From positions 124,001 to 188,000 of the forward strand of contig JADKKI010000014.1 in assembly GCA_016720595.1 (NCBI GenBank): a stretch of 64,000 nucleotides of DNA, in the 5' to 3' direction. This stretch comes from Myxococcales bacterium (lineage in GTDB: Bacteria; Myxococcota_A; Polyangia; Haliangiales; Haliangiaceae). Positions 63,788-64,000 of the stretch are shown here, piece after piece. Under the pieces are notes generated by a model, which was given only the letters and a program-made list of their open reading frames with translations, was not told the origin of the DNA and searched no databases. A program made the translations under genes and the position numbers. How positions within the stretch are numbered: position 1 is the stretch's first letter; each line of letters starts with the position of its first letter.

Positions 63788-64000
63788 TCAGGCGGCGCGC
63801 TTGCGAGGGCGCGCGATGCCGTGAACGTCGAGCTTGTTGAGCAGCGTGCGGCGCGAGATGCCGAGCACGTGGGCGGCGACCTTCTGATTGCCCGCAGCGC
63901 GTGCGAGGGCCGCGACGATCTGCTCGCGCTCAGCCGCGGCGGTCTGCGCGCGCAGCGCGGCGAGGCCCTCGACCGGAGCGGGGCGAGGCGGCGGCGGTGA
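63788..64000 (-). CDS. C-terminal end of a Fis-type (probably sigma-54) activator (5' end outside window)
   Basis: 70 codons are visible, from the window edge to TGA at 63788-63790. A Pro-rich linker (SPPPPRPAPVEGL) precedes the helix-turn-helix QIVAALARAAGNQKVAAHVLG, then ISRRTLLNKLDVHGIARPRKRAA. This is the DNA-binding end of NtrC/Fis-type activators and closely parallels the end of the 59967 gene (SRRTLTNKLNQFGLDRPRKR). The AAA+ part must lie beyond 64000. Its convergent position 150 bp from the peptide gene suggests it takes part in the control of that locus. Confidence 0.85.
   Translation of the reverse strand, partial: SPPPPRPAPVEGLAALRAQTAAAEREQIVAALARAAGNQKVAAHVLGISRRTLLNKLDVHGIARPRKRAA

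Overview
The window is about 64 kb of very GC-rich DNA with tightly packed genes, most of them starting ATG or GTG and rich in C/G-ending codons. Its gene content points to the Myxococcota (former Deltaproteobacteria), probably a Haliangium/Kofleria-like lineage. The signs are Hanks-type Ser/Thr kinases, an FHA-domain sigma-54 activator, DUF4215 Cys-rich repeat lipoproteins, many lone lipoproteins, and a MinD/ParA protein with a PilZ-like tail. This placement is inferred from gene families; no 16S or marker gene is present.

Layout. 1-18.7 kb is core-like: a DUF2254 membrane protein, a TolC-MlaC-phosphohexomutase set, a Ser/Thr kinase, a MJ1255-type glycosyltransferase, a metallophosphoesterase, a P450/TetR divergent pair with a clear operator, and several secreted proteins of unknown role. 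A 216-bp element with perfect 36-bp terminal inverted repeats sits exactly between two convergent gene ends (10540-10755). 18.7-24.5 kb is accessory. A tRNA-Gly(GCC) with a textbook promoter is followed 1860 bp downstream by a 48-bp exact copy of its 3' part, bracketing an amidohydrolase gene; next come an Imm26-like protein, a possible PIN-like protein and a possible PD-(D/E)XK protein, then an AraC/short-chain dehydrogenase pair. 24.5-36.9 kb is a mixed region: a Cys/His amidase-like protein, an ATP-grasp protein divergent from a tiny peptide ORF plus GT2 synthase, a 700-bp almost pure G/C tract that may be an assembly fault, ankyrin and SUKH/WGR-like proteins, and a GNAT-like/2-oxoglutarate oxygenase-like coupled pair. 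36.9-55.8 kb is again core-like: a 951-residue surface protein with a PDZ end, an M28 peptidase, an SRPBCC-DoxX-DUF3419 operon, a purine nucleoside phosphorylase, DUF4215 and InlB-like lipoproteins, a MinD-PilZ protein, a di-heme peroxidase and a P-type ATPase.

55.8-64.0 kb is the most interesting block. Reading leftwards on the minus strand it holds a TolC-type outer membrane channel, an FHA/sigma-54 activator and, overlapping its stop codon, a 1375-residue protein with two kinase domains and a large propeller-like tail. Divergent from TolC is a 66-residue peptide with a full double-glycine leader (LSxxELxxIxGG pattern) and a hydrophobic, Gly-rich core containing CPPC. It is preceded by a near-consensus sigma-54 promoter and a 16-bp perfect dyad, and followed by a strong hairpin and the end of a second Fis-type regulator. 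I read this as a kinase/FHA/sigma-54-controlled secreted peptide (bacteriocin-like) locus; the exporter ABC protein is not in the window.
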